Shown piece by piece: positions 43,485 through 52,105 of a DNA stretch of 64,000 nt. Each line of letters starts with the position of its first letter. Position 1 is the first letter of the stretch. A program made the translations under genes and the position numbers. Source of the stretch: Calothrix sp. NIES-4101 (GTDB lineage Bacteria; Cyanobacteriota; Cyanobacteriia; Cyanobacteriales; Nostocaceae); the NCBI GenBank assembly GCA_004296455.1, contig AP018280.1, forward strand, positions 6,436,794 to 6,500,793, given 5' to 3'. Below the pieces are notes generated by a model. The model saw only the letters and a program-made list of their open reading frames with translations, was not told the DNA's origin and made no database searches.

Positions 43485-45409
43485 TAGGAAATACGATAAA
43501 ACCCGTTAGACTCTTTTACAAGGTTGGCTAACATTAGTTCCCCTAGATAAAACTTTAAAGACGCTGCACTATTATTTCCTTTTTTACCTAGAACAGTTGC
43601 TTGAGCAAGTTCACGGATGGTCATTGGTTTACCTACTTTTATTAATTTAGTGTAAATTTTTTGAGCTTCAACTGTTAATGGTTCTCTATCAGTTAATGTT
43701 TCTAGAAACCTGCGGACATGGTTTATGTCCTCAACTGTCTCTACAGAAATGTTTTCTTCGTCTTCTTCCTCCAGTTGAAACTCAGAGACAAACTTTGGTT
43801 GTTGTACTTGCGGAATATTTTTAGGCAAGATATCCCGGACAACTTGCGGAACATTTCTAGGTGCAATATCTTGGATTTCGACTTGGGGAACCGATGAAAC
43901 TTCCCAAAGTTTTCTGAAGCTTTGATATTCTTCGTAGATTTCTTTGGAAACAATTCCAAGAGTCCAATTATTAAAATTTCCTAGAACAATTGGTTCGTCA
44001 GATTCAATGCTGATTTCGTCTAACTGACTTTTTAAAGCTTGACGTTTTTTGTTATCGGAAATCAAGAAATTATTTCCAAGGGCAAGTTCAATAAATTCCC
44101 GCTTCCCATTCTTCGCCAGAAATATTAAGTCACCCACAGACCTAGCCGAGGCTGACCCCATGAATGGCAGGTCTTGAACATTGCTTGAATGACTGCTAAC
44201 CCAGACTGCGGAATTATATTCCCGACCAACTAGCCAAAATTCATTTAGTAATGTAAGCATGTGGTCATACATTGGAACTGCGTCAAGACAATCAGACTCA
44301 CTAGCTTCTTTGCGGGAATCAAACACAGAAAATGTTTCTGGGTCTACAAGTTTGCCTTTCAGACCAGTTTCAAAGTATTTAATCATTGTCAGAAAGTCAT
44401 CGAGAAATAATCTAGAGATGTTTCCTGTGTGATTTGTCGAAGCATCAATAAACTTTATGATGGCAACCGCAGCAGTGGTCACTCCTGATTTCACACAGAG
44501 ACATTTGTCAGAGACCCCACGAAAAGCATCAACATCCGATTTTTTGACAACCAAAGCCAAACTTCTGAAGTTTGACCCATGCTTTGCTTTGAGATGACCC
44601 CAGGCACTACCAAGGAATGTTGTCTTGCCAGCACCCGGAGCCGCAAGTATCACACACCCACCTAAAACAGAATCAGCAGCACGATTCACGAGCGAATCAC
44701 GGATAGCTATTGCATTACCTCTGAGGTTTCCCATTACAGGCGATGGCGAAGCTTGTATTTGCGGGGAGACAGGGATATGAACTGGGATAGATGCAGAGAG
44801 AGAATCCCCAGATTTGACCGCAGACAGCATCTTGATAAAATCGGGGACTGATTTGCGGCTAACCGATGCTGAATAATCCACTGCATCATTGAAAGCGGGT
44901 TTACTATTCCGCCGCATTAGACGACCATTAAACACTTCCCCTCGGCTGGCTTGATGGAGAGACTTTATAAACGAATCGATGGAAGTGCAATGCCAGACTA
45001 CAGCCCATTCAAGAGGTTCCGCAGATGTTATCGCTAACCGATATTTTTGAAGTTCTTCGACAACCCTAGACTCGATTTGATGCTTGGCAACTGAAGCACC
45101 TATAACTGTCGCCGCACTTGCTCCAGCAGAAACACTCAGGATTCCTGCCACAAATGGAGCCAACGCGGGGGCTAAAATCAGAGTCGCCACCCCTGCGATG
45201 CTGCATGTAATACTTCCCCAGGTTGTCAAGTTTAAAGAATTTTCTGCTGCACTTTCCAGTGCTTCAATTGCGCGGTGAAGTTCAACAATAAATTCAACTT
45301 TGGATTCCAATGTTGAGATGTCGCCGTAATCTTGTAACAAGTTTTTAAATAATACCTCGAAAGGTGTTTTGCTGTTTGATAATTCGATTGCAGAGTTATT
45401 TTGTGGCAT
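43484..45409 (-). CDS. Membrane-anchored P-loop ATPase with C-terminal winged helix
   Basis: 641 aa, family not recognised. N-terminal hydrophobic region (about 60-108: TTWGSITCSIAGVATLILAP, then LAPFVAGILSVSAGASAATV) suggests one or two membrane helices. P-loop domain: Walker A ILAAPGAGKTTFL near 257-269, Walker B SRLFLDDFLTM, and a later VWVSSHSSN sensor-like strand. Between 520 and 560 lies a Val-Pro-Gln linker (VPQVEIQDIAPRNVPQ) and an acidic stretch. The last 75 residues (TIRELAQATVLGKKGNNSAA onward) look like a winged helix. It could be a plasmid DNA pump, coupling or partition ATPase. Start ATG 45409; TSD-free, HIP1-free context. Confidence 0.7.
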   Translation of the reverse strand: MPQNNSAIELSNSKTPFEVLFKNLLQDYGDISTLESKVEFIVELHRAIEALESAAENSLNLTTWGSITCSIAGVATLILAPALAPFVAGILSVSAGASAATVIGASVAKHQIESRVVEELQKYRLAITSAEPLEWAVVWHCTSIDSFIKSLHQASRGEVFNGRLMRRNSKPAFNDAVDYSASVSRKSVPDFIKMLSAVKSGDSLSASIPVHIPVSPQIQASPSPVMGNLRGNAIAIRDSLVNRAADSVLGGCVILAAPGAGKTTFLGSAWGHLKAKHGSNFRSLALVVKKSDVDAFRGVSDKCLCVKSGVTTAAVAIIKFIDASTNHTGNISRLFLDDFLTMIKYFETGLKGKLVDPETFSVFDSRKEASESDCLDAVPMYDHMLTLLNEFWLVGREYNSAVWVSSHSSNVQDLPFMGSASARSVGDLIFLAKNGKREFIELALGNNFLISDNKKRQALKSQLDEISIESDEPIVLGNFNNWTLGIVSKEIYEEYQSFRKLWEVSSVPQVEIQDIAPRNVPQVVRDILPKNIPQVQQPKFVSEFQLEEEDEENISVETVEDINHVRRFLETLTDREPLTVEAQKIYTKLIKVGKPMTIRELAQATVLGKKGNNSAASLKFYLGELMLANLVKESNGFYRIS

Positions 45410-45442
45410 AATTAAGGTAATGTTTTAAATTTTTTGTTTCAG

Positions 45443-45474
45443 AAAAAGTCCGGGGTTCCTGCCCTGGGCTTTTC
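45443..45474 (-). terminator. Rho-independent terminator
   Basis: G/C stem AAAAGTCCGGGG / GCCCTGGGCTTTT around a short loop, with T-rich sequence on both sides. It lies downstream of the gene pair 45971-46123/45616-45966 and 33 bp before the ATPase gene start, insulating the two. A second hairpin CCCAGGAGTTAATCCTGGG (45585-45603) lies just after the 45616 gene. Confidence 0.7.
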
Positions 45475-45615
45475 TTTTTATAGTTTTTCAGCGAAAAGCA
45501 TTAGTTAAAAATTAAAAAATTGTACTCGAAATCCGACTGGTTACTCATCTGGGTTTCTTTCTCTAATAATATAAAAGTGATTCCCCAGGAGTTAATCCTG
45601 GGTGAGAATTGACTA

Positions 45616-45966
45616 CTAATCATTGATTGTAAAATCTTCTCGCACCTGCTCTGGCTCGATATCAAAGCTTTCTGCAATCCAGTCCCGGAATTCTCCAAGG
45701 ATTTCTTTCATCGACTTATATTTTTTCCAATCTGAAGATGAACCCGCATAAGCTTCATAAAATAGATACTTTAAAAACCCTTGCTTCGCCACAATTTGGA
45801 CTCCATAATCGCAATCGGGTAGGACAGATACTGTGAACAAAAATTCCCGCGAATCAAGCAATTCGAGGTCTAATGAAAAGTATTCACTGGGAAAGTTTCC
45901 GGCTATTTTTAACAAACTTACTGGAATTTTTTCAATGCGAGGGGTTACGGCGATATTTATTGTCAT
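45616..45966 (-). CDS. Hypothetical protein
   Basis: 116 aa. Beta-rich first half (INIAVTPRIEKIPVSLLKIA, FSLDLELLDSREFLFTVSVL) and a helical acidic second half (MKEILGEFRDWIAESFDIEP). Soluble, no known motif. AAGGATT lies 7 nt before the ATG. Only 4 nt separate it from the upstream small RHH gene, so the two form an operon. This size, order and spacing resemble toxin-antitoxin pairs, but nothing in the sequence proves it. Confidence 0.6.
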   Translation of the reverse strand: MTINIAVTPRIEKIPVSLLKIAGNFPSEYFSLDLELLDSREFLFTVSVLPDCDYGVQIVAKQGFLKYLFYEAYAGSSSDWKKYKSMKEILGEFRDWIAESFDIEPEQVREDFTIND

Positions 45967-45970
45967 TTTT

Positions 45971-46123
45971 TTAATCCTTTTTTAAGTTGGCGATAAGTCG
46001 GTCGGAAAAATTTACGAGAAACACTGCGAATAATTGGCTAAGAGTTTCCAGTCCAGTCTCCTCCAATACTTCCTCGGCTCGCTCTTTGTACTTTGGATTT
46101 AAAACTATTCTTGTCTTATTCAC
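45971..46123 (-). CDS. Small ribbon-helix-helix-like protein
   Basis: 50 aa from GTG 46123 with AAGGTGAT 6 nt upstream. TRIVLNPKYKERAEEVLEET followed by GLETLSQLFAVFLVNF reads as strand-helix-helix of the CopG/MetJ type, with a basic C-terminus. Likely a DNA-binding regulator or antitoxin for the gene that follows 4 nt later. Identification is by secondary-structure pattern only. Confidence 0.6.
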   Translation of the reverse strand: MNKTRIVLNPKYKERAEEVLEETGLETLSQLFAVFLVNFSDRLIANLKKD

Positions 46124-46353
46124 TGTTTTATCACCTTGATGTTTTAGTGCTGCATCTTCTTTGGTTCAATGCAGTAGCCAAGCATCGCAGGTTTGTTATG
46201 ATGCCGATTTTCACGGCTCCCTTTTCGCTCATCCCCTCGGATTGGTTCTGATGGCTTTAGGTCATTATGTAATAACTCGCGGGGTTACTTTAAGTGAATT
46301 CTCTGAAAGTTTTCACGAAGCCTTTCTGCGGCTCCATATCTTAATTATATCAT

Positions 46354-46441
46354 AATAGCTACAGAATAGATACATTAATTATAAAGAAAATATTAAAGTT
46401 AGTTATTAAGGTAATCTAATAATAGATACAAAATAGAGACT
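46354..46441. promoter_or_regulatory. Two pairs of 11-bp phased operator-like repeats
   Basis: AATAGCTACA (46354) and AATAGATACA (46365) are 11 bp apart; AATAGATACA (46421) and AATAGAGACT (46432) are again 11 bp apart. Both pairs lie in the leader of the RHH gene at 46449, so an RHH dimer-of-dimers binding its own promoter is the simplest reading. Confidence 0.6.
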
Positions 46442-46448
46442 ATTAAAA

Positions 46449-46613
46449 ATGCCTAGAAATATTTATCGCGGAAAGCGAGTTCATGTAACCCTCCCGGTTA
46501 ATCTTTATGAAAAAATTGAGAGTATGTCTCAAAGTGAAACAACGTCACTCAGCCAAATGATTGTTCGACTTGTGCTTGAAGCTGTAGCAGCACGAGAAAA
46601 ATCACAGGGTTAA
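46449..46613 (+). CDS. Ribbon-helix-helix (CopG-like) regulator
   Basis: 54 aa. KRVHVTLPVNLYEKIESMSQ is the beta-strand and first helix; SLSQMIVRLVLEAVAAREKS is the second helix, a canonical RHH domain with little else. Probably a plasmid copy-number or partner-gene repressor. The leader carries phased repeats likely to be its operator. Its divergent neighbour is the 45971 gene, 325 bp away. Confidence 0.72.
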   Translation: MPRNIYRGKRVHVTLPVNLYEKIESMSQSETTSLSQMIVRLVLEAVAAREKSQG

Positions 46614-48002
46614 TTCCAGGACTTATGTATTGACAGATATCAGAGGTTGAAAAAACAAACAGGGTTTTCTAATAAATTGTCAAGACATTCTTCCAAAGTT
46701 TTATAACTAGAAATATCTGCTAACTGTTGCCTGCCTGACCCTTTTAGGGACTGCCCCACGAAAGCCCCAGAGAGCCAAATCCTGGGTTTTTTTGCAAATG
46801 AATAATCCACAAGGGTGAGTTTTTTGGACTGCTTCCTGGGCGATTGTAGCGGCAGCAAATTCACTGATTTTCAAAAATGTTGAAATATAGCTACGCTCTG
46901 GCAAAAGCGACCGCACAGTTTTGATACAAAAGGGCTAAAAATAGCAACAGCTAACGACCCAGGTCAGCACCCAAAAAGCTCTCTGTACCTCAATTGCAAC
47001 TGACGGCTAGGGTTTGATGATAGCGACCGCCCAGCCTAAACTTCATTTCACTGCTGCGTTCGCAAGTAAGTGGTCGTGACTGCGTCCGTTGCAGTGGCAG
47101 CTAAACACCTGCTAAACAACCTGAAACCTAGTCGCAGACAGACTTTGATGGTGCAGCGTGGTCATTTGCTGAAACACCTCATAGAAAACCCTGAAACCCT
47201 TGGCTAGAGAGCGTTCGCATCTAAAAATAAACTGTGAACGGTTTTTTATAAACCTTGCTTTGTCCTATGCACTTTATTGAGTATATAGTTTCCCCGGTCT
47301 GCCTCTGCAAAAAAGGTCAATGAAGCTTGGTTGATATTATTAGAAAATGTTCCAGGGTTTTTGGTGCAGTAAATCCATCGTTTTAAGTCTTATACACGGC
47401 TACTACACAATCCCTAAAGTTTATAAAGTAGGCGTTTCAGGGATTTGTCCCTTGCAAACCTTTTTGACCGACTCATGACTTTCAAAACCACCCCTTAAAG
47501 CATATACAGAGAGAGTTTCAGGCTTTTTTACAGGGAGAATTCAATGTTTTGCCCAAGAAATGATTTTAGATAGCTCCGTAAAGTATATACAGTAGGCTTT
47601 CAGGAGAGTATTTATTAATAGAATCATCTGATTGCATATTTCAATTCTAAGCTTTTGTCGAGAATCTTTCAATGTAACCCAGCATTATTTTTTGCGGTCG
47701 CCCATGCAACAACCTGCGGTCGAGCTACTCAACAAAGTGCATAGGTTTATGGACTTTGCTTTGTCCTACGGGGGAATACTACAAAATCTACATGTAGCTG
47801 TGTGGGATTGGTGAAAATAGTGTCATTATTTATTTGACAAAACCCAAAAAACCTATCTCTGAGACTCGTTTTTACGGGCAGGAAACGCTTTATTATATAT
47901 AAGATAAATAGGAGTTCGTGCCCGTAAACTAAAATCTGTAGTTCCTTCTCAGCAAGGGTTTCGAGCATTTAGGTTTCTAAAACATCTTTAAAGGACAATC
48001 GC
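46614..48002. other. 1.4-kb region without clear genes, degenerate repeats
   Basis: No convincing coding sequence, although a 74-codon minus frame at 46640-46864 (ends KTLEECLDNLLENPVCFFNL) might be a gene remnant. Three direct repeats of about 27 bp occur at 81-83 bp spacing: 47415-47441, 47496-47522 and 47579-47604 (consensus TAAAGTATATACAGTAGG with TTTCAGG). Two copies of a CACCT...CCTGAAACC block occur at 47105 and 47175, in the opposite sense. GCTTTGTCCTATGCAC (47257) recurs partly inverted at 47735 and directly at 47757. The region could hold an origin, a structured RNA or decayed genes. Confidence 0.45.
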
Positions 48003-48006
48003 AAAA

Positions 48007-48030
48007 AAACCCAGGAATAATCCTAGGTTT
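48007..48030 (-). terminator. Rho-independent terminator of the minus-strand operon
   Basis: Hairpin AAACCTAGGA/TCCTGGGTTT with a 4-nt loop, followed on the minus strand by seven T residues. It lies 25 bp after the last gene (48055). Confidence 0.85.
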
Positions 48031-48054
48031 CTTCGGTAGATATTTCCTGATAAT

Positions 48055-48264
48055 TCACTGCGGACGTTCTTCGGGATGTACTTTGTAAAATTCCTCAAGA
48101 TACATTTCCTTGAGTTTTTTCAAGGGACGGCTCCGGGCGATTGCAGAGATTTCCCAAGGCTTTGTTTGATAGATACGTTCTCTGCGGCGCTTCATTGCAT
48201 CTGAGACTGGAGGCGGTTGCATAAGAAAATCTAGGTCTTCCTGGGAAATTCCTATTGATCCCAT
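48055..48264 (-). CDS. Hypothetical small protein
   Basis: 69 aa from ATG 48264, which has AGGTGG about 9 nt upstream and overlaps the end of the previous gene by 13 nt; an in-frame start at 48297 is less likely. Sequence opens MGSIGISQEDLDFLMQPPP and has a basic middle (DAMKRRRERIYQ, RSRPLKKLKEMYLEEF). Not recognised. Last gene of an overlapping minus-strand operon closed by the terminator at 48007. Confidence 0.55.
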   Translation of the reverse strand: MGSIGISQEDLDFLMQPPPVSDAMKRRRERIYQTKPWEISAIARSRPLKKLKEMYLEEFYKVHPEERPQ

Positions 48265-48467
48265 TGTGATTCCACCTGTGCGATGTATTGCTGCCATTCT
48301 GGGCTGTTGTTTTGGCGAGCCGCATACAATTCCTGTAAACTTAGGGGTTGCCGTGCTGTTGGCTCTTGTGAAGTCGCTGCTGGTTTACTGCCATAACGTT
48401 TGAGGTTGGCATCCAGGTTTTCTTCCGCTTGTTTCCAAGCTTGGAAAATTTCTTGGGGATTCATCAT
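48252..48467 (-). CDS. Hypothetical small protein
   Basis: 71 aa, opening MMNPQEIFQAWKQAEENLDA; helical, Gln/Glu-rich, ending in EWQQYIAQVESQWDQ. Not recognised. It overlaps the following gene by 13 nt, and AGAGAAA lies just before its start. Possibly a phage- or plasmid-type structural or regulatory adaptor. Confidence 0.55.
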   Translation of the reverse strand: MMNPQEIFQAWKQAEENLDANLKRYGSKPAATSQEPTARQPLSLQELYAARQNNSPEWQQYIAQVESQWDQ

Positions 48468-48511
48468 AATTTCTCTTGCTATCTTTATAAGAATTTTGAA
48501 TGATTTCTTGA

Positions 48512-48802
48512 TTATGCTTGCGAAGTTGTTCGCGTTGTTCCGGGGTCGCCCATACTTTGCTCATAATTTTTAGCTTGTAGTAATGCAAAGACACAAATCC
48601 ATTGCATTAGATTATTTGGGTCAAATTCCGGGAGTTCCGGGAACAATTTCTTGACTTGTCTCCGGCTAGGATTTAATCCTGTAAGTGTCCGCCATCTCCT
48701 TTTAAAAAGATTTATTTGTTTGGTTTCCTGGCGACATTCCTCGTATTTTTCGTTGAAATAATTTGGGTCAAACCAAAGAGGTTTAGTTTGAATTTGTAAC
48801 AT
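48512..48802 (-). CDS. Hypothetical protein
   Basis: 96 aa, opening MLQIQTKPLWFDPNYFNEKY, with a basic centre (FKRRWRTLTGLNPSRRQVKK) that may bind nucleic acid. An overlapping -1/+1 frame starting at ATG 48564 (SKVWATPEQREQLRKHNQEI) also looks protein-like and runs into the next gene, so three frames may be coupled here. First gene of the operon. Family unknown. Confidence 0.5.
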   Translation of the reverse strand: MLQIQTKPLWFDPNYFNEKYEECRQETKQINLFKRRWRTLTGLNPSRRQVKKLFPELPEFDPNNLMQWICVFALLQAKNYEQSMGDPGTTRTTSQA

Positions 48803-48959
48803 TAGTTTTTAAAAGTTTTTCAAAGTTCTTATCCTTATATTTCCTGTTTAAAACTGCTTTTATTTTAACATTTTTGCGAATAGTTTCGATGTTTAAATAA
48901 TTTTGAGATAGTTACTGGAAAATATATGTAAGATTACAGAAGTGTTGAATAGTAACTAA

Positions 48960-49269
48960 TTTACCACTGTCAGGAGAGGCTGCCGTTAGTGATGATGAAA
49001 TCAGGGATATTTATCGATTACGTTGGGGAGTTGAATTGTTGTGGAAGTTTTTAAAGATACACTTAAAACTTGACAAGTTAATTACCAAAAATGTTAATGG
49101 TATCACCATACAGATTTACGTTAGCTTGATAGCTTATCTGATTTTACAGTTATTATCTATTCCACCACAATGGAGGCATACACTATTAGATAAATTCCGC
49201 TATTTACAGTCTTGTATGTGTCAGAAAAATAGTTATGTTCATTGGTTTGAGGAGATGATGTCATGCTGA
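48960..49269 (+). pseudogene. IS4-like transposase, 3' remnant
   Basis: About 100 codons of a DDE transposase C-terminus: SDDEIRDIYRLRWGVELLWK then FLKIHLKLDKLI, with the Y-x2-R-x3-E-x6-K signature (YRLRWGVELLWKFLK), and ending CQKNSYVHWFEEMMSC. No 5' part, no start codon and no inverted repeat is left. It marks the right side of the plasmid-like block and may be the scar of the element that joined it to the chromosome. Confidence 0.78.
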
Positions 49270-49915
49270 CTATTTTAGACTTAAGAGAGTTAGTGTAACT
49301 AGATATGTAAAGTTTTGTATTAGCTTTCAACATTTCTGGTAAGATTATATTAAAATAATCTCAAGGCATTTCTTCAAGGCTGTGTGTTTATTTTTTCATG
49401 AAGAAATATTGGAATTAATAAAAACTTTCGCTGAATCCATCAAAAAGACATCATTAGCCCTGCGAAAATAGTCTAGAAACCGTGCTTGGATTCTTTGCAT
49501 GGGCATTATTGGAAAGCTTTTGGAATGCCCAAGGAATCTATCTTTGAAGTGATAGCAAAATCGTTCCCACTTCCAAGTGGAATCTATTAACTATGCATGG
49601 TTTGCGAAAGTATTCAATGAAGTCATCTTAAGGACAATATTAGTGAAGGTATTACAGAAAAATACCCCAGAACTGGCTGATATTCTTGCAGTGTGTATCA
49701 CTACAAAATAGTAATAATAGAAAGTACTTTGAATGACATCTGCAAATCAAAATATAAAGTTAAGCTAATTCTAAAGTCGCCGTAAGCTAAAAGCTAAAAA
49801 ACGATTGGAAGTCGAGCGAAGTGATTATTTTGCAGCCAAGTACGCTCCCATGCTACAAACAATTCACTTCAGATTAATACCCCCTATTCCTCTTCAGTTG
49901 AGTAAGGAGAAAATT
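49270..49915. other. Non-coding spacer
   Basis: 646 bp with no supported gene. 49449-49489 (AAAAAGACATCATTAG ... TAGAAACCGTGC) resembles 52345-52386 (AAAAAGATATCATTAG ... TAGAAAGCGTGC); the two flank the pair of secreted-protein genes as imperfect direct repeats. Confidence 0.45.
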
Positions 49916-50455
49916 ATGAAGATGCGTCTAGTCACTACAATACTAGGTTTGATTTTTTCAACAAGTGAAGTGTTATTGACAACGCTTCCAGCTTATTCTC
50001 AAATCCTACCTCAAAATAACAGCGTAAAACTTTTAGCTCAAACAAATTTTCCTATAAAGGGGAGTAGGGAAGATACAGTTCTTTCCAACAGATACATGAA
50101 AACCGATATTACTATTTCTAATAGCGGAAGAATAGATGGAGTTACTAAAACTTGGTCTTGTAATAGCTCAGGTTTTACGGGGGGCGTATACATCGCGGTC
50201 ACAGACGCATCGGGTAATATCCTAAATGAACCAACGCAACGGAGATACGGCGTTAATGGAAAAACTTGGAGGGGTAAATGTTCTTCAAGAACAGATGCGT
50301 GGTACGAGCAAATACCTGAAAATAAAATAAATAGTGTGCATAGTGTTGTAATATCACATGCCCATACACCGAAGTCCAAAATTACGAAAGAAGATGTAAT
50401 GGAACTTATTCGGATAGGTGCAGAAGTGTACAAAGGATCGCAGACAGGACAATAA
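49916..50455 (+). CDS. Secreted protein, function unknown
   Basis: 179 aa from ATG 49916, preceded by AAGGAG at a 7-nt gap; upstream in-frame codons (49805) have no such site. Residues 1-29 are a signal peptide (RLVTTILGLIFSTSEVLLTT then LPAYSQ). The mature part is beta-rich with a Cys pair (TWSCNSSGF and WRGKCSSR) and a C-terminal helix (TKEDVMELIRIGAEVY). Not recognised; possibly a periplasmic or surface protein. It stands 510 bp before a second secreted protein on the same strand. Confidence 0.75.
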   Translation: MKMRLVTTILGLIFSTSEVLLTTLPAYSQILPQNNSVKLLAQTNFPIKGSREDTVLSNRYMKTDITISNSGRIDGVTKTWSCNSSGFTGGVYIAVTDASGNILNEPTQRRYGVNGKTWRGKCSSRTDAWYEQIPENKINSVHSVVISHAHTPKSKITKEDVMELIRIGAEVYKGSQTGQ

Positions 50456-50965
50456 GAGTTTCGGCGTTGCAGATTCATGGGATGATTTAGCTTAATTTTG
50501 AACCAAATACTAATAGTTTCAGCCTCTAGTTCATCCCGCATTTATGCAATGCCAGAGTTTCTTCCTTATAATCGCCGCAAGCAAAGCCCTGTTGTGAATG
50601 ATTTTGGGCGTAAGTCCTAATAGTGTCAACAGCCGCTACTGTTGGCATTCGCTTCAATTTGCGCTTTTTCCCCTTTGTTAATAGTTTTTCTAGTTTGCTT
50701 TGACTAGCATTGTTCATGTCTGAGTAATGGAACGCAAATCTTTGACCATGCGCTTTCCATCTGCTCTATTTCGGGATGCGATGCTTTCATAAGGCATAAC
50801 CCATCGCAACGAAGATATCTAGCTTGATTGAGAATTTAGCAGTGTAATTGAGAACCAAAACTTGCTCTCACAAAATCCTGTTGCTTCCCTGATAATGTGC
50901 GATACATCGCATCAGTCATGATAATTTTTCCAGCTTATTGCAAATCAATTCTTGAGAATAGATCA
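50456..50965. other. Spacer, with doubtful minus-strand ORF
   Basis: 510 bp between two secreted-protein genes. A 63-codon minus frame (50526-50717; KLEKLLTKGKKRKLKRMPTV then AAVDTIRTYAQNHSQQG) looks more like protein than chance and may be a real small gene or remnant. Nothing else is supported. Confidence 0.35.
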
Positions 50966-52105
50966 ATGAAAATTTTATTACTCTTTGCATTAACTATTTT
51001 ACCCGTATTAGGAATCTCTCACCAAGCAAAAGCGTCTAATCTGGAAGCTTGTCTGAAAAATCCGATGGCTAACAAACCTCAAACGATTAACTTACTTCAG
51101 CCCATAGACCAACAAATAGTAGATTGTATTCCTCAATTAGATTTAGTTGCTAGTCAATGGCAATCTAAAGCAAGTAGTATTGTTTCCCAAGTCAATCGGG
51201 TCACAATTGGCAATCAAGGTAACACCAACCTGGAAAAACTTGAATATAATGTGATAGGTAATACGATTTATCTTGTTGCAAAAGTACAACCTAAACACAC
51301 CTGGAGCGAAACAATTCCTGCTGTAAAAACACACGTTCCTGTTACCAGAAATAGAGATGAAAAAAAGTGCGTTGGTTCGGGATGGCTTAAAAAATGTTTC
51401 ACTATTACAGTGCCACAAGTAGGGATGGAATTACGAACAATTACACCAGAAAGAACTGTGTCTCACACTGCATCGGTTACTTGTAATTATGAATATACAT
51501 TCAACTTGTCAACTAAAGAACAAAAACCTGTTTTTAACTGTGGTCAAGGTTGGACTGGTAATATCAAGCTGGACGCTAGTGCAATTACCTCAATTTTAAG
51601 TGGAGAAATGCCCTCATTGGGTAGTTTAGTAAGTAGCATAGACCTGACACCACCTTTATTTAAGGATGTCACTAGTGATAAGTATATTGAAACTAGAGAT
51701 AATATAATTGCTCAGAATCCGAACTCAGTTGTTTACTTTGCTTCCGAGTCCTTTGTGAATTGGGCATCAGTAAAAACTCAGGCAGCTAACGTAATTCTAA
51801 CTGCTATTTCTGGTGGAGGATATAGTGCAGAGTTTCTTCGCCAACTTGAAGAAAAATTAAGAAGCGAGATAATTTATATGGCTGATTTCGCTACTCAGAC
51901 TGGAATCCATCTAGGCACTGAGCAAATAATCGAGATGATTAAAGAAGGGAAAATACTCAATTTGGAACGTTACTCAGTTTCGGTAAAAGTGGTAGATACG
52001 CCACAAGTGCAGAAGAAATGTGCAGTTAATGGTAGCGAGTGTACTCCTCCAATCCAGGTGTCACGTCTAGGTTTTGCTATTATTGCAACACGCAACACCA
52101 AGTAA
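50966..52105 (+). CDS. Secreted protein, function unknown
   Basis: 379 aa from ATG 50966; the longer in-frame start at 50897 would bury the signal peptide. Signal: MKILLLFALTILPVLGISHQ, cleavage near QAKA-S. The mature part has a paired-Cys loop (KKCVGSGWLKKCF), a further NCGQGW and a C-terminal KKCAVNGSECTPP, so disulfides are likely outside the cytoplasm. Helical stretch GYSAEFLRQLEEKLRSEIIY near 310. I do not know the family. It is followed by a terminator-like hairpin (52310). Confidence 0.75.
   Translation: MKILLLFALTILPVLGISHQAKASNLEACLKNPMANKPQTINLLQPIDQQIVDCIPQLDLVASQWQSKASSIVSQVNRVTIGNQGNTNLEKLEYNVIGNTIYLVAKVQPKHTWSETIPAVKTHVPVTRNRDEKKCVGSGWLKKCFTITVPQVGMELRTITPERTVSHTASVTCNYEYTFNLSTKEQKPVFNCGQGWTGNIKLDASAITSILSGEMPSLGSLVSSIDLTPPLFKDVTSDKYIETRDNIIAQNPNSVVYFASESFVNWASVKTQAANVILTAISGGGYSAEFLRQLEEKLRSEIIYMADFATQTGIHLGTEQIIEMIKEGKILNLERYSVSVKVVDTPQVQKKCAVNGSECTPPIQVSRLGFAIIATRNTK

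Noticed and set aside
46161-46355. 64-codon + ORF upstream of the RHH gene
   Set aside because: No ribosome site, no recognisable content; lies in the regulatory leader.
46900-47830. Group II intron
   Set aside because: No domain V hairpin, no GUGYG start and no reverse transcriptase could be found.
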